From NCBI GenBank assembly GCA_965226755.1, contig CBDDDT010000007.1, positions 124,001 to 188,000 of the forward strand: a stretch of 64,000 bases of DNA, written 5' to 3'. The position numbers and the translations under genes are program-made. This document shows positions 31,930 through 39,212 of this stretch, one piece after another. Under the pieces are notes generated by a model, which was not told where the DNA came from, did not search any database, and worked only from the letters and a program-made list of their open reading frames with translations. The DNA comes from Bog-113 sp965226755 (GTDB lineage Bacteria; Acidobacteriota; Terriglobia; Bryobacterales; Bryobacteraceae). Each line of letters opens with the position of its first letter. Within the stretch, counting starts at the first letter, position 1.

Positions 31930-33509
31930 GCGCTCCCCGGAAAGTTCTCACTGCCGCGCAGATGCGCGAAGTCGATCGCAAAACGATCGAACTCGGGATC
32001 CCCGGGCTGATTCTCATGGAGAATGCGGCCCATGCCGCCATCGAATACCTGGTCAGCCTTTTCGGCCCAATCTCCCGTCATCGGATTCTGGTGCTCTGCG
32101 GCAAGGGGAACAACGGCGGCGACGGACTCGCCATGGCGCGGCAGCTCCTCCCGCGCGTTCGCCCTGGCGCCATGGATGTATTGCTCGCGTGTCCGGCGGA
32201 AGAACTTCAGGGTGACGCCGCCGCCAACTACCGCATGTTCCGCGCCGCGGGCGGCGCAGTCGGATTCGCGATAGAACCCGCCATGCGGACCGCTTCGTTG
32301 ATCGTGGACGCTCTTCTGGGGACCGGCTTGAGCGGCCCGGCGCGCGGCAAGGCTCTCGACTGGATCCGCGAGATCAACGGCGCTTTTCCCGCCGCGCGCG
32401 TGTTCGCGGTCGACATGCCGTCCGGGATGCCGAGCGATACGGGAAGCCCGTCCGGGGAGGTTGCGCGCGCGGACGCCACCATCACTTTCACCGCGCCGCG
32501 CTATTGCCACGTTCTGGGACCGAACGCGCATCATTTGGGCAAACTTCGCGTCTCCCCGATCGGCTCCCCTGCCTCGCTCTTCGAGACCAACCCGTCGATC
32601 GCGCTTTCGCTGATTGAACCCCCGTGTTTCGCCGGTCTTCTTGCGCCGCGGAATCCGGACGGCAACAAAGGCAGCTACGGGCACGTCCTCATCGTGGCCG
32701 GTTCGCGCGGAAAAACCGGGGCTGCCGCCATGTCGGGAATGGCCGCCTTGCGCGCGGGCGCCGGTCTGGTGTCGGTCGCCTCGGCCGCTTCGGCGATCCC
32801 CGTCATTGCCGCGCACGCCGCGGAACTCATGACCGAATTCCTTCCCGAAACTTCCTCGGGCGCCGTCGCGGAAAGCGCTTTGCCGGAAATCTCGCGGATG
32901 ATGGAAAAACTGACCGTGCTCGCCATCGGGCCTGGTCTAGGAACCGCGCCGCAGACCGCGCCCGTCGTGCGCGGACTGGTCGCGGCGTGCGACAAACCCA
33001 TGATCGTCGACGCCGACGCTCTGAATATCCTGGCGGCGGGCGAATGGCCGGATTTCGGAGACCGGCTCCGCGTGCTGACGCCGCACCCCGGCGAAATGGC
33101 GCGGCTGACCGGTTCGACGGTGAAGGACGTTCAAAAGGATCGAATCGGCTGCGCTCGCGACTTCGCGTCGAAACGCCGGGTTATTCTCGTCCTGAAAGGA
33201 GAAGGAACTCTGGTGGCCTTCCCGGATGGACAGTTGTGGTTGAACCCTACGGGTTCGCCCTCCATGGCCACCGGAGGAACGGGCGACGTCTTGACCGGCA
33301 TGATCGCGGGCATGCTCGCGCAGTTCCCGGACCGGCCCCGAATCGCCGTCGCGGCAGCCGTATACTTGCACGGTCTCGCCGGACAAATCGGCGCCCGCGA
33401 AATGGGCGAGCAGTCTTTCCTGGCAACAGACATTCTTCGCCTGCTCCCTCAGGCGATGCGAGAGGCTCGTGAAGGCAGATCGACGCTGGACGATTCGGAC
33501 ATCTTCTGA
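31926..33509 (+). CDS. nnr: Bifunctional NAD(P)H-hydrate repair enzyme
   Basis: A 527-residue fusion of YjeF_N and YjeF_C. Residues 1-215 are the NAD(P)HX epimerase (LCGKGNNGGDGLAMAR, LLGTGLSG, AVDMPSGMPSDTG). Residues 235-515 are the ADP-dependent dehydratase with the ribokinase-like fold (NKGSYGHVLIVAGS, LTPHPGEMARLTG, SMATGGTGDVLTGMIAGML). Together they restore hydrated NADH and NADPH. GTG start overlaps the previous stop. tsaE begins 41 nt before its end, the same nnr-tsaE order seen in many bacteria. Confidence 0.95.
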   Translation: MSAPRKVLTAAQMREVDRKTIELGIPGLILMENAAHAAIEYLVSLFGPISRHRILVLCGKGNNGGDGLAMARQLLPRVRPGAMDVLLACPAEELQGDAAANYRMFRAAGGAVGFAIEPAMRTASLIVDALLGTGLSGPARGKALDWIREINGAFPAARVFAVDMPSGMPSDTGSPSGEVARADATITFTAPRYCHVLGPNAHHLGKLRVSPIGSPASLFETNPSIALSLIEPPCFAGLLAPRNPDGNKGSYGHVLIVAGSRGKTGAAAMSGMAALRAGAGLVSVASAASAIPVIAAHAAELMTEFLPETSSGAVAESALPEISRMMEKLTVLAIGPGLGTAPQTAPVVRGLVAACDKPMIVDADALNILAAGEWPDFGDRLRVLTPHPGEMARLTGSTVKDVQKDRIGCARDFASKRRVILVLKGEGTLVAFPDGQLWLNPTGSPSMATGGTGDVLTGMIAGMLAQFPDRPRIAVAAAVYLHGLAGQIGAREMGEQSFLATDILRLLPQAMREAREGRSTLDDSDIF

Positions 33510-33927
33510 AGAAGACACCATCGCGGCCGGCATCCGGCTTGCCTCCAAGATTCGGGGCGTCGTTCTCCTCATCGGCGATCTGGGCGCCGGTAAGACGACT
33601 CTGGTCCGCGGCATCGTTTCCGGGATCGCGGGAACCGTGCCCGATCAGGTCAGCAGTCCCACCTTCACCCTGATCCACGATTACGGCGCCGGAGTCTTCC
33701 ACATCGATCTCTATCGCCTCGACACCCCTGAAGCCGTGGAATCCCTCGGCCTGGGCGATATTTTTGATGAGGCGTCGCTCGTTCTGGTGGAATGGGGCGA
33801 GAAGTTAGGACGCTGGTTGCCGCCGCGGCGGACGGAAGTTACGATTATCCCCGGCTCGGACGAGGAACGCCTGATTCAAATCAAAGTGATAGGAGAACCC
33901 GATGCTGCCCGGTCTGGCCCAGCTTAA
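33469..33927 (+). CDS. tsaE: tRNA threonylcarbamoyladenosine ATPase TsaE
   Basis: A 152-residue P-loop ATPase that works with TsaB and TsaD to make t6A at position 37 of ANN-decoding tRNAs. Walker A GDLGAGKTTLVRG, SSPTFTLIHDY, FHIDLYRLD, and LVLVEWGEKL are all present, as in the family. It begins with GTG inside nnr (41-nt overlap), and the DinB gene starts 26 nt before its end, so four genes are interlocked. The tail after the conserved core (about 20 residues) is encoded largely within the DinB overlap. Confidence 0.95.
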   Translation: MKADRRWTIRTSSEEDTIAAGIRLASKIRGVVLLIGDLGAGKTTLVRGIVSGIAGTVPDQVSSPTFTLIHDYGAGVFHIDLYRLDTPEAVESLGLGDIFDEASLVLVEWGEKLGRWLPPRRTEVTIIPGSDEERLIQIKVIGEPDAARSGPA

Positions 33928-34417
33928 GAACACACCCGAAATTCTCCAGCTCCTCTTCGAGGGGCTGACCGGAGCGGAAGCGACCTGGAAACCGAGTCCC
34001 GACCGGTGGTCGATTGCAGAGGTGATGGAACACCTGTCGCATGTCGAAGGGCATGGTTTCCTCTCCCGGATTCTGGCCATGACCTTGCCGGCGGAGACTT
34101 TCCCAATGCTGCCTGCGTACAACACGGAGGAATTCTCCGCATCCGGGCAGTATTCCGGGCGCAATTTCGAAGACTCCTTCGATCACTGGCAGGATCAGCG
34201 CGAGTCGAACATCGAATATTTGCACACGCTGACGCCGGACGTTCTCAGCCGCGTGGGCAGCCATGAAACCTTCGGCGCGATCACGGTGAGCGACCTTTTG
34301 AACGAATGGGCGTTCCACGATCTCGGACACATACGACAAATCATTGAATTGTTGCGGACGTTCCCCTACTACCCGAATATGGTTCCGTTTCAGCCGATCT
34401 ATCCCGTTCACCCTTAG
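33902..34417 (+). CDS. DinB-like four-helix protein
   Basis: A 171-residue cytoplasmic DinB/YfiT-like protein with a metal-binding four-helix bundle. The probable ligands are His in VMEHLSHVEGH and His pair in FHDLGHIRQ. Some family members are thiol-dependent transferases (for example with bacillithiol), but most have no known reaction. The ATG is backed by AGGAG about 6 nt upstream, inside tsaE. Its stop overlaps the stop of the HD-GYP regulator by 4 nt on the other strand, where a hairpin is located. Confidence 0.88.
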   Translation: MLPGLAQLKNTPEILQLLFEGLTGAEATWKPSPDRWSIAEVMEHLSHVEGHGFLSRILAMTLPAETFPMLPAYNTEEFSASGQYSGRNFEDSFDHWQDQRESNIEYLHTLTPDVLSRVGSHETFGAITVSDLLNEWAFHDLGHIRQIIELLRTFPYYPNMVPFQPIYPVHP

Positions 34418-35595
34418 CTTGCCACGGCAAGCAGGTGGGTCTGCAGGTTGCGGATGGATTCTTCGAAACTCGCCGCTTGCTCAGCCGCGAGCGAATCCCG
34501 CGCGGCGATCTCCAGTTCCTGGAACGGTAAGCGCGTGAAGAGTTCCGTGAGATCGGCGTCGCGCCATCCCATCTTCGCTTCCGAGGTTAAAATTTCGAGC
34601 GCAACCTCGGTCGTGTATGCCGGCTTATACGGCCGTACGCTCGTCAAGGCGTCATAAGCGTCGGCGAGTTGAAGCACGCGGGCCAGCAGGGGAATCTTCT
34701 CCGCGCGCAATCCGTCGGGATAGCCGCTGCCGTCCCACCGCTCATGGTGATTGCGGATTATGGGGAGAACCTTTTCCAGAGATCGCAACGGCTTGCAGAT
34801 TTCTTCGCCCCGGACGCTGTGCGTTTTCATCAGCACCCATTCCTCCGGGCTTAACTTCCCCGTCTTGAACAGAATCGAATCGGGTATGGCGATCTTGCCG
34901 ATATCGTGGAGGTAGCCGCCCCGGTGCAGTGCGAGCAGTTGCCCTTGGGTCAAACCCAGCCGCATGCCGAACGCCACGCTCAGCAGGGCAAGCCGCTGGC
35001 AATGGCCGCCCGTCGAGTGGTCCCGCTTCTCCACCGCCTGCGCCAGCGCAAACAAGATCGTCTCGGCTTCCTCCAAGCGATCGATTGCAACTTTATTCCG
35101 GATCAACGCCCGAATCCGGGTGCGGAAGACCTCCGGATGCAGGGGCTTGCTCAGATACTCGTCCGCCCCGGCCTGGATTCCGGCGACCTCGTCGGCGACG
35201 CTGCTGATCGCGGTGACCATAAGCACCGGGGTGAGTTCCGTGCGGCGATTCGACTTGATCCCCCGGCAGCAATCCAGCCCGTCCATGCCTTCCATATCGC
35301 GATCCAGGATCACCAGGTCGGGACGGCAGTCGGCGAGCAGGCTGAGTGCGATATCCCCTGAACCCGCCTCCACGGTCCGGCATCCTTCGCGCCGCAGCAG
35401 AGATGCGATCATGCGGCGCTCCGTCTCCCGTTCGGCGACCAGAAGCACCACCGGGGGCTGGCCCGATTGTTCCAGCAACGTCTGCCGCACGTCGGATCTC
35501 GCTCCCCACGAACTCGCCGTCAAAGCCTGCGGAGCGCCCGGGAACGGAACGGCGGCGTTACGAACATCCAAACGAACTTCAGAGTGAGCAGCCAT
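34414..35595 (-). CDS. Response regulator with HD-GYP phosphodiesterase
   Basis: A 393-residue two-domain signalling protein. The receiver domain (49-165) has the phospho-acceptor Asp98 in LVILDRD and Lys150 in YLSKPL. The output domain (175-370) is a complete HD-GYP: HSTGGHCQRLALLS, GGYLHDIGKIAIP (His230, Asp231), NHHERWDGSGYPDGL with the GYP triplet at 291-293, and LADAYDALTSVRPYK. HD-GYP proteins break down cyclic di-GMP or related dinucleotides, controlling motility, adhesion or virulence. No kinase gene is adjacent. A GAGG lies 7 nt before the ATG. pilB lies in the same window, but any link is speculative. Confidence 0.95.
   Translation of the reverse strand: MAAHSEVRLDVRNAAVPFPGAPQALTASSWGARSDVRQTLLEQSGQPPVVLLVAERETERRMIASLLRREGCRTVEAGSGDIALSLLADCRPDLVILDRDMEGMDGLDCCRGIKSNRRTELTPVLMVTAISSVADEVAGIQAGADEYLSKPLHPEVFRTRIRALIRNKVAIDRLEEAETILFALAQAVEKRDHSTGGHCQRLALLSVAFGMRLGLTQGQLLALHRGGYLHDIGKIAIPDSILFKTGKLSPEEWVLMKTHSVRGEEICKPLRSLEKVLPIIRNHHERWDGSGYPDGLRAEKIPLLARVLQLADAYDALTSVRPYKPAYTTEVALEILTSEAKMGWRDADLTELFTRLPFQELEIAARDSLAAEQAASFEESIRNLQTHLLAVAS
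34417..34432. terminator. Hairpin at convergent DinB/HD-GYP ends
   Basis: GCTTGCC, AC, GGCAAGC: perfect 7-bp arms, flanked by further pairing (CACC and GGTG). It starts at the last base of the DinB stop and lies in the last codons of the HD-GYP gene. No U-tract. Confidence 0.45.
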
Positions 35596-35669
35596 ATTTT
35601 TACCTCATTCCGCTTGCTGATGCTTATATTCATCGGCCTTCTTGCCGGAAACCTTTAGCGATTAATTCA

Positions 35670-37463
35670 TCAATTCCCATTAATTGTTATGGAACTCCAG
35701 TGCATGATTTCGTTTCCGTCGTAGACGCGAATAATTATTATGTTCGGACCCGTAAACAATGGAATTCCCGAAGCCGTCCACGCGGTGGTTCCCAGGGCCG
35801 TCCCCGACGCTCCGCTGTTGGTTTGCCAGGTAACCTGCGCAATTCCCGCGGGATCGCTGGCCGTGCCGGTGACCGTAGCGGCGTCCGCCGTCGTTGAAAT
35901 GCCGTTGGCCGGCGAGAGGATATTCAGATTAAATCCCGGCGCGGGCGGGGGCGGCGGCGGCGAATTCCCTCCCGTTCCCAGGCGGGTAATTCGCATCAGC
36001 GCATGCGCCGTGCGCTGGGAATTGTCCGTCGCGGAGACGGTGATCAGGTTCACCCCAATACTCAGCGGGACGGGCGAAATCGCCCAGGGAGACGTTCCCG
36101 TCGCCTGGCCGGAATGCCCGCCGTTTGACTGCCACACCACCGTCGAGGTCCCCGATGCGTTCACTAAAGATCCCGTAATCGCCGCCGTGCTTCCAGTGGT
36201 TCGCATCCCGTTCGCCGGCGTCGAGATCAATAACGAAAGCGGCGAAGACGGCGCCATCGGCGTGGCGACAAACGGCGTATTTCCGGCCGGCGCGGGCGCG
36301 CTCGCCCCCGGAAGGCCGTAAAGCGCCTGGGCGCCGCCGATGTCATTTGAGCTGAGCGCGGTCCCGAACTGGTAGTACGGGTACATCACGTCGTCAGGAT
36401 CGTCGGTGTGTCCCAAACCGAGCGCATGACCAATTTCGTGCAAGGCGACGGTGTAAATGTCGGTGCTCGCGCCCACATGCCAGTTCTCCGCCGGATTGAA
36501 GTGGAGATCTCCCGCGATCGGCTCCGGATTCGGCGGCGCGGGGTAATACGTGTGAGCCAGGATCGTTCCCGACGGATCGAACGGCGTGGGATCGTTATTC
36601 ACGCTGGTTCCGAATTCCACCGCCACGGTCCATGGCGCGGCCGAATCGCTCCCCTCCACGAACTGAATATTGGAAATGGCGCTCCACGCATGAAAAGCGC
36701 GCACAATCTCCGTCTGCACCTGCGACGCGGGCACAAGCGTCGTAAGGGTCGTGAACACGTAATTCAGAGTCACCCCCGTTGGGCTGTTAGGCGTCCAACC
36801 GTTCCCCACCACCACATACTGGGCGACTTCCTCCCCCGCGATGAGAGCGCCCGAACAAGGAACCACATCGCGCCCTGTCAGAAGCCGGCTTGAAGCAGGG
36901 AAGATATAACCCACTTCATCCCAATCCGCCAGTTGCTCGAGTTGCGAAACATCTCCCCGCACGACAGCCTGATTTCGCGAAATGCGCCCCGCCGTCGCCA
37001 GCCTTGTGAGTCCGACCATCCGCAGCACCCGGTTCGCCTCGTCCGGCGTGACATCCTTGTGAAACTCCACCACCCAAGCCGAATCCGCGCTGGCCCCATC
37101 TTTGATACGGGAACTCAGTTTGTCGCCCGGAAGCAAGCGGCCGGCCCAAGTCGCATCCAAACCCGCCAGCGAAACGTCCTTCTTCACCGCCAGCATCAGC
37201 GCACGGCTCCCGATCGCGCTCGTCACCACCGCGTTGCGCGCCGCCAGTTGAGCCAAAAGCTCCTGCGTCACCGGGGACCGGAACTCGACCATCACATGAT
37301 CGCGGTCTTTCCGCAGCCGTCGGCCCTCACCCGGCGCGGAATTCACCTCGACACTTATATCGCCCGTACCCGTTTCAATGGTTCGATTCTTCAGGCGGAT
37401 CGTCCCCGCCGGAAGGAGACTCGCGCCCAACACAAACGCCGTCGCCAGCAGTCTACGCAACAT
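35670..37463 (-). CDS. Exported matrixin-like metalloprotease with Ig-like repeats
   Basis: A 597-residue secreted zinc protease (metzincin clan, M10A-like). Signal peptide MLRRLLATAFVLGASLLPAG. A pro-region (about 25-200) resembles subtilisin-propeptide-like folds. The catalytic domain (about 215-375) carries HEIGHALGLGH (342-352) with the Met-turn at Met360 (DDVMYPYY). The C-terminal part has two similar segments of about 85 residues, each beginning with STPANG or LSPANG, which look like bacterial Ig-like repeats. ATG 37463 is chosen since AAGGA lies about 6 nt upstream. An in-frame ATG at 37499 is an alternative. The ribosome site is buried in a 9-bp hairpin. Confidence 0.9.
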   Translation of the reverse strand: MLRRLLATAFVLGASLLPAGTIRLKNRTIETGTGDISVEVNSAPGEGRRLRKDRDHVMVEFRSPVTQELLAQLAARNAVVTSAIGSRALMLAVKKDVSLAGLDATWAGRLLPGDKLSSRIKDGASADSAWVVEFHKDVTPDEANRVLRMVGLTRLATAGRISRNQAVVRGDVSQLEQLADWDEVGYIFPASSRLLTGRDVVPCSGALIAGEEVAQYVVVGNGWTPNSPTGVTLNYVFTTLTTLVPASQVQTEIVRAFHAWSAISNIQFVEGSDSAAPWTVAVEFGTSVNNDPTPFDPSGTILAHTYYPAPPNPEPIAGDLHFNPAENWHVGASTDIYTVALHEIGHALGLGHTDDPDDVMYPYYQFGTALSSNDIGGAQALYGLPGASAPAPAGNTPFVATPMAPSSPLSLLISTPANGMRTTGSTAAITGSLVNASGTSTVVWQSNGGHSGQATGTSPWAISPVPLSIGVNLITVSATDNSQRTAHALMRITRLGTGGNSPPPPPPAPGFNLNILSPANGISTTADAATVTGTASDPAGIAQVTWQTNSGASGTALGTTAWTASGIPLFTGPNIIIIRVYDGNEIMHWSSITINGN

Positions 37464-37467
37464 GTCC

Positions 37468-37492
37468 AATCCTTCGGAACAATCGAAGGATT
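37468..37492 (-). promoter_or_regulatory. SD-burying hairpin in the matrixin leader
   Basis: On the minus strand, AATCCTTCG and CGAAGGATT pair perfectly over a 7-nt loop (ATTGTTC). The second arm contains the AAGGA ribosome site of the ATG at 37463. The structure would reduce translation unless melted or bound. Confidence 0.55.
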
Positions 37493-37561
37493 TCTCCATA
37501 CATCCGCCCGCACCGGGGATAGGGATAACCCTGACGAGCCCTAAGCGATTCCTCCCGGCTT

Positions 37562-37567
37562 TAAGCT
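37562..37567 (+). promoter_or_regulatory. -10 box TAAGCT, leaderless thiD
   Basis: TAAGCT ends 6 nt before the GTG start of thiD at 37574. Confidence 0.4.
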
Positions 37568-37573
37568 ACAGAA

Positions 37574-38347
37574 GTGTATCCCGTAGCGCTCACCATCGGC
37601 GGTTCCGATCCCAGCGGGGGCGCCGGCATTCAGGCCGACCTGAAAACCTTCCATCAGTTCGGAGCGTACGGAGAAGCGGTGATCACCCTACTCACGGTCC
37701 AGAACACCCTGGAGGTCTCGCGCGTGGAGCCGATGGACTCCCAACTGGTCCTCCAGCAACTCGACGCCGTGCTGGCCGACATTCGGCCTCACGCCGCCAA
37801 GACCGGGGCTCTCGGCAGCGCCGCCGTCGTTCAAGACCTGGCGATGCGGGCCGCGCAGTTCGATTTCCCTCTGGTGGTTGATCCGGTCATGGTCAGCAAG
37901 CATGGCGCCCTGCTCGTCACCGTCGAAGCGATCGATTCGATCCGGTCAGCGCTGCTTCCCCGCGCGCGACTGATCACGCCGAATCTTCCGGAAGCGGAAG
38001 CCCTGACCGGCCTCAGCGTCACGACTCCAGCCCGCATGCGGGACGCCGCGCGCGCCCTTTGCGGCATGGGAGCGCAGGCGGCGCTGGTGAAAGGCGGCCA
38101 CCTCGAAGGACCGCCTGTCGATGTGTTGTTCCTGGACGGCTGCATCCACGAATTCACCGCCGCGCGCATCAACACGAAGAACACGCACGGAACAGGATGC
38201 GCCTACTCGGCCGCGATCACCGCCGGACTGGCCCATGGGCGCGATCTTGTCGCCGCGATCGCTCAAGCCAAGGAGTTCGTGACCCGCGCCATCCTCACCC
38301 ATCTGCCGCTGGGAAAGGGAAACGGCCCGCTCAACCACTGGGCGTAG
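37574..38347 (+). CDS. thiD: Hydroxymethylpyrimidine/phosphomethylpyrimidine kinase
   Basis: A 257-residue ribokinase-fold enzyme that phosphorylates HMP twice to HMP-PP for thiamine synthesis. Motifs: ALTIGGSDPSGGAGIQADLKTF at the N-terminus, VVDPVMVSKHGALL, TPNLPEAEALTGL, LVKGGHLEG, and the anion hole NTHGTGCAYSAAI. Full length. It starts with GTG and is probably leaderless. No other thiamine gene or THI-box-like leader is visible; with the transcript starting at the GTG there is no room for a riboswitch. Confidence 0.96.
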   Translation: MYPVALTIGGSDPSGGAGIQADLKTFHQFGAYGEAVITLLTVQNTLEVSRVEPMDSQLVLQQLDAVLADIRPHAAKTGALGSAAVVQDLAMRAAQFDFPLVVDPVMVSKHGALLVTVEAIDSIRSALLPRARLITPNLPEAEALTGLSVTTPARMRDAARALCGMGAQAALVKGGHLEGPPVDVLFLDGCIHEFTAARINTKNTHGTGCAYSAAITAGLAHGRDLVAAIAQAKEFVTRAILTHLPLGKGNGPLNHWA

Positions 38348-38366
38348 GCGCGAAAGGGCGTACGCT

Positions 38367-38927
38367 TCAGTTGCGGCTTGCCGGCGGTACGATCCCGTTC
38401 ATGCGCGCATATTCGACCATTTGTCCGTAATGGTCGAAACTATGCCAGATCGGGATATTGGCGTAAAGCCCGCGCGGTCCCTTTTGTCCTTCCCCGATAT
38501 CGATCAGGTCGGTGAGGTTGTCCTTGGTCAGACTGCTCTCGGCTTTGTGGCAGTAAACGAAAGAACTCTTGAGAAAGCCCACGATCTGGTCTTTGCTCGT
38601 GAGCGCATCCGGACCGTTCTCGCTCTTGCCGGTATCCACCGGCGGCTTCTCCCCCAGGACGATCGCGGCCATCTCGTAGTTCGTCTTCGCGATGTGTTTG
38701 ACTTGCTGGGCGAATGTCCGCACGCCCTTGAACTCCCCCTGCGAGGGCGCAAAGCTGTATTTGTCGGCGGGCATGGCTTCGGCGAGCGCCACCACTTCGT
38801 TCTCCGCGATGCCGAGCTGCTTGTCAAAGAGTCCGCTCACGGTCGGCTTGGGCGCGTCCGCCGCCTGAGCCGCCGAAACCAGCGCTCCCGCAAACATGGC
38901 CCCCATCAGAAATGCTGTAAATTTCAT
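38367..38927 (-). CDS. Exported DinB-like protein
   Basis: A 186-residue protein with a signal peptide (MKFTAFLMGAMFAGALVSAAQA) in front of a DinB-like helical bundle. Putative metal ligands: His in VKHIAKTNYE and the HSFDHYGQ motif. Secreted DinB homologues occur in Acidobacteriota and Bacteroidota, with unknown function. A TTG one codon upstream is possible, but AGGAG sits 5-6 nt before ATG 38927. Its -10 (TATACA) overlaps the -10 of the divergent gene at 38967. Confidence 0.82.
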   Translation of the reverse strand: MKFTAFLMGAMFAGALVSAAQAADAPKPTVSGLFDKQLGIAENEVVALAEAMPADKYSFAPSQGEFKGVRTFAQQVKHIAKTNYEMAAIVLGEKPPVDTGKSENGPDALTSKDQIVGFLKSSFVYCHKAESSLTKDNLTDLIDIGEGQKGPRGLYANIPIWHSFDHYGQMVEYARMNGIVPPASRN

Positions 38928-38950
38928 CAATTCTCCTGCGTTGCGTCCAT

Positions 38951-38960
38951 TGTATATACT
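38951..38960. promoter_or_regulatory. Shared bidirectional -10 element
   Basis: TGTATATACT reads TATACT on + (6 nt before the TTG at 38967) and TATACA on minus (leader of about 17 nt with AGGAG for the exported DinB gene). Confidence 0.5.
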
Positions 38961-38966
38961 CGCAGT

Positions 38967-39182
38967 TTGACTAAGCTACAGGTTCGTCTGAAGCTCGAAA
39001 CGGCGCTCGACGAGCACCTGCTGGAGCAGATCGGCGGCGCTCAGGCGATCTATGGAATCGAGTGGATCAAGCTCGATCCCTCCATGACGCACCTTCTGAT
39101 CGAGTATGATGCGACGCGGCTGCGGCCGCCCGAGCTCGAAGCGGCGCTGCGGGGTTGCGGTCTGCCGGTCGCGCGGGCCTGA
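38967..39182 (+). CDS. Small ferredoxin-like-fold protein, HMA-like without Cys pair
   Basis: A 71-residue protein beginning TKLQVRLKLETALDEHLLEQ after a TTG. The beta-alpha-beta-beta-alpha-beta order and the ending DATRLRPPELEAALRGCGLPV match heavy-metal-associated (HMA) domains, but the metal-binding CxxC is absent, with only one Cys near the end. It may be a degenerate HMA-like regulator or binding domain. The TTG lies 6 nt after TATACT with no ribosome site. The Gfo/Idh gene follows 30 nt later. Confidence 0.7.
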   Translation: MTKLQVRLKLETALDEHLLEQIGGAQAIYGIEWIKLDPSMTHLLIEYDATRLRPPELEAALRGCGLPVARA

Positions 39183-39197
39183 TCGCCCGTACGGCGA

Positions 39198-39203
39198 TAT
39201 AAT
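39198..39203 (+). promoter_or_regulatory. -10 box TATAAT upstream of the Gfo/Idh gene
   Basis: A consensus TATAAT ending 9 nt before the ATG at 39213, implying a leader of no more than two or three bases. Confidence 0.5.
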
Positions 39204-39212
39204 CCGGAAATC

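Noticed and set aside
37510..37530. TAGGGATAAC, half of a homing-endonuclease-like site
   Set aside because: Only the first half matches and no endonuclease gene is present, so it is chance.
38347..38366. GCGTA and TACGC pair between thiD and the exported DinB gene
   Set aside because: Only 5 bp with a 14-nt loop, so too weak to call a terminator.
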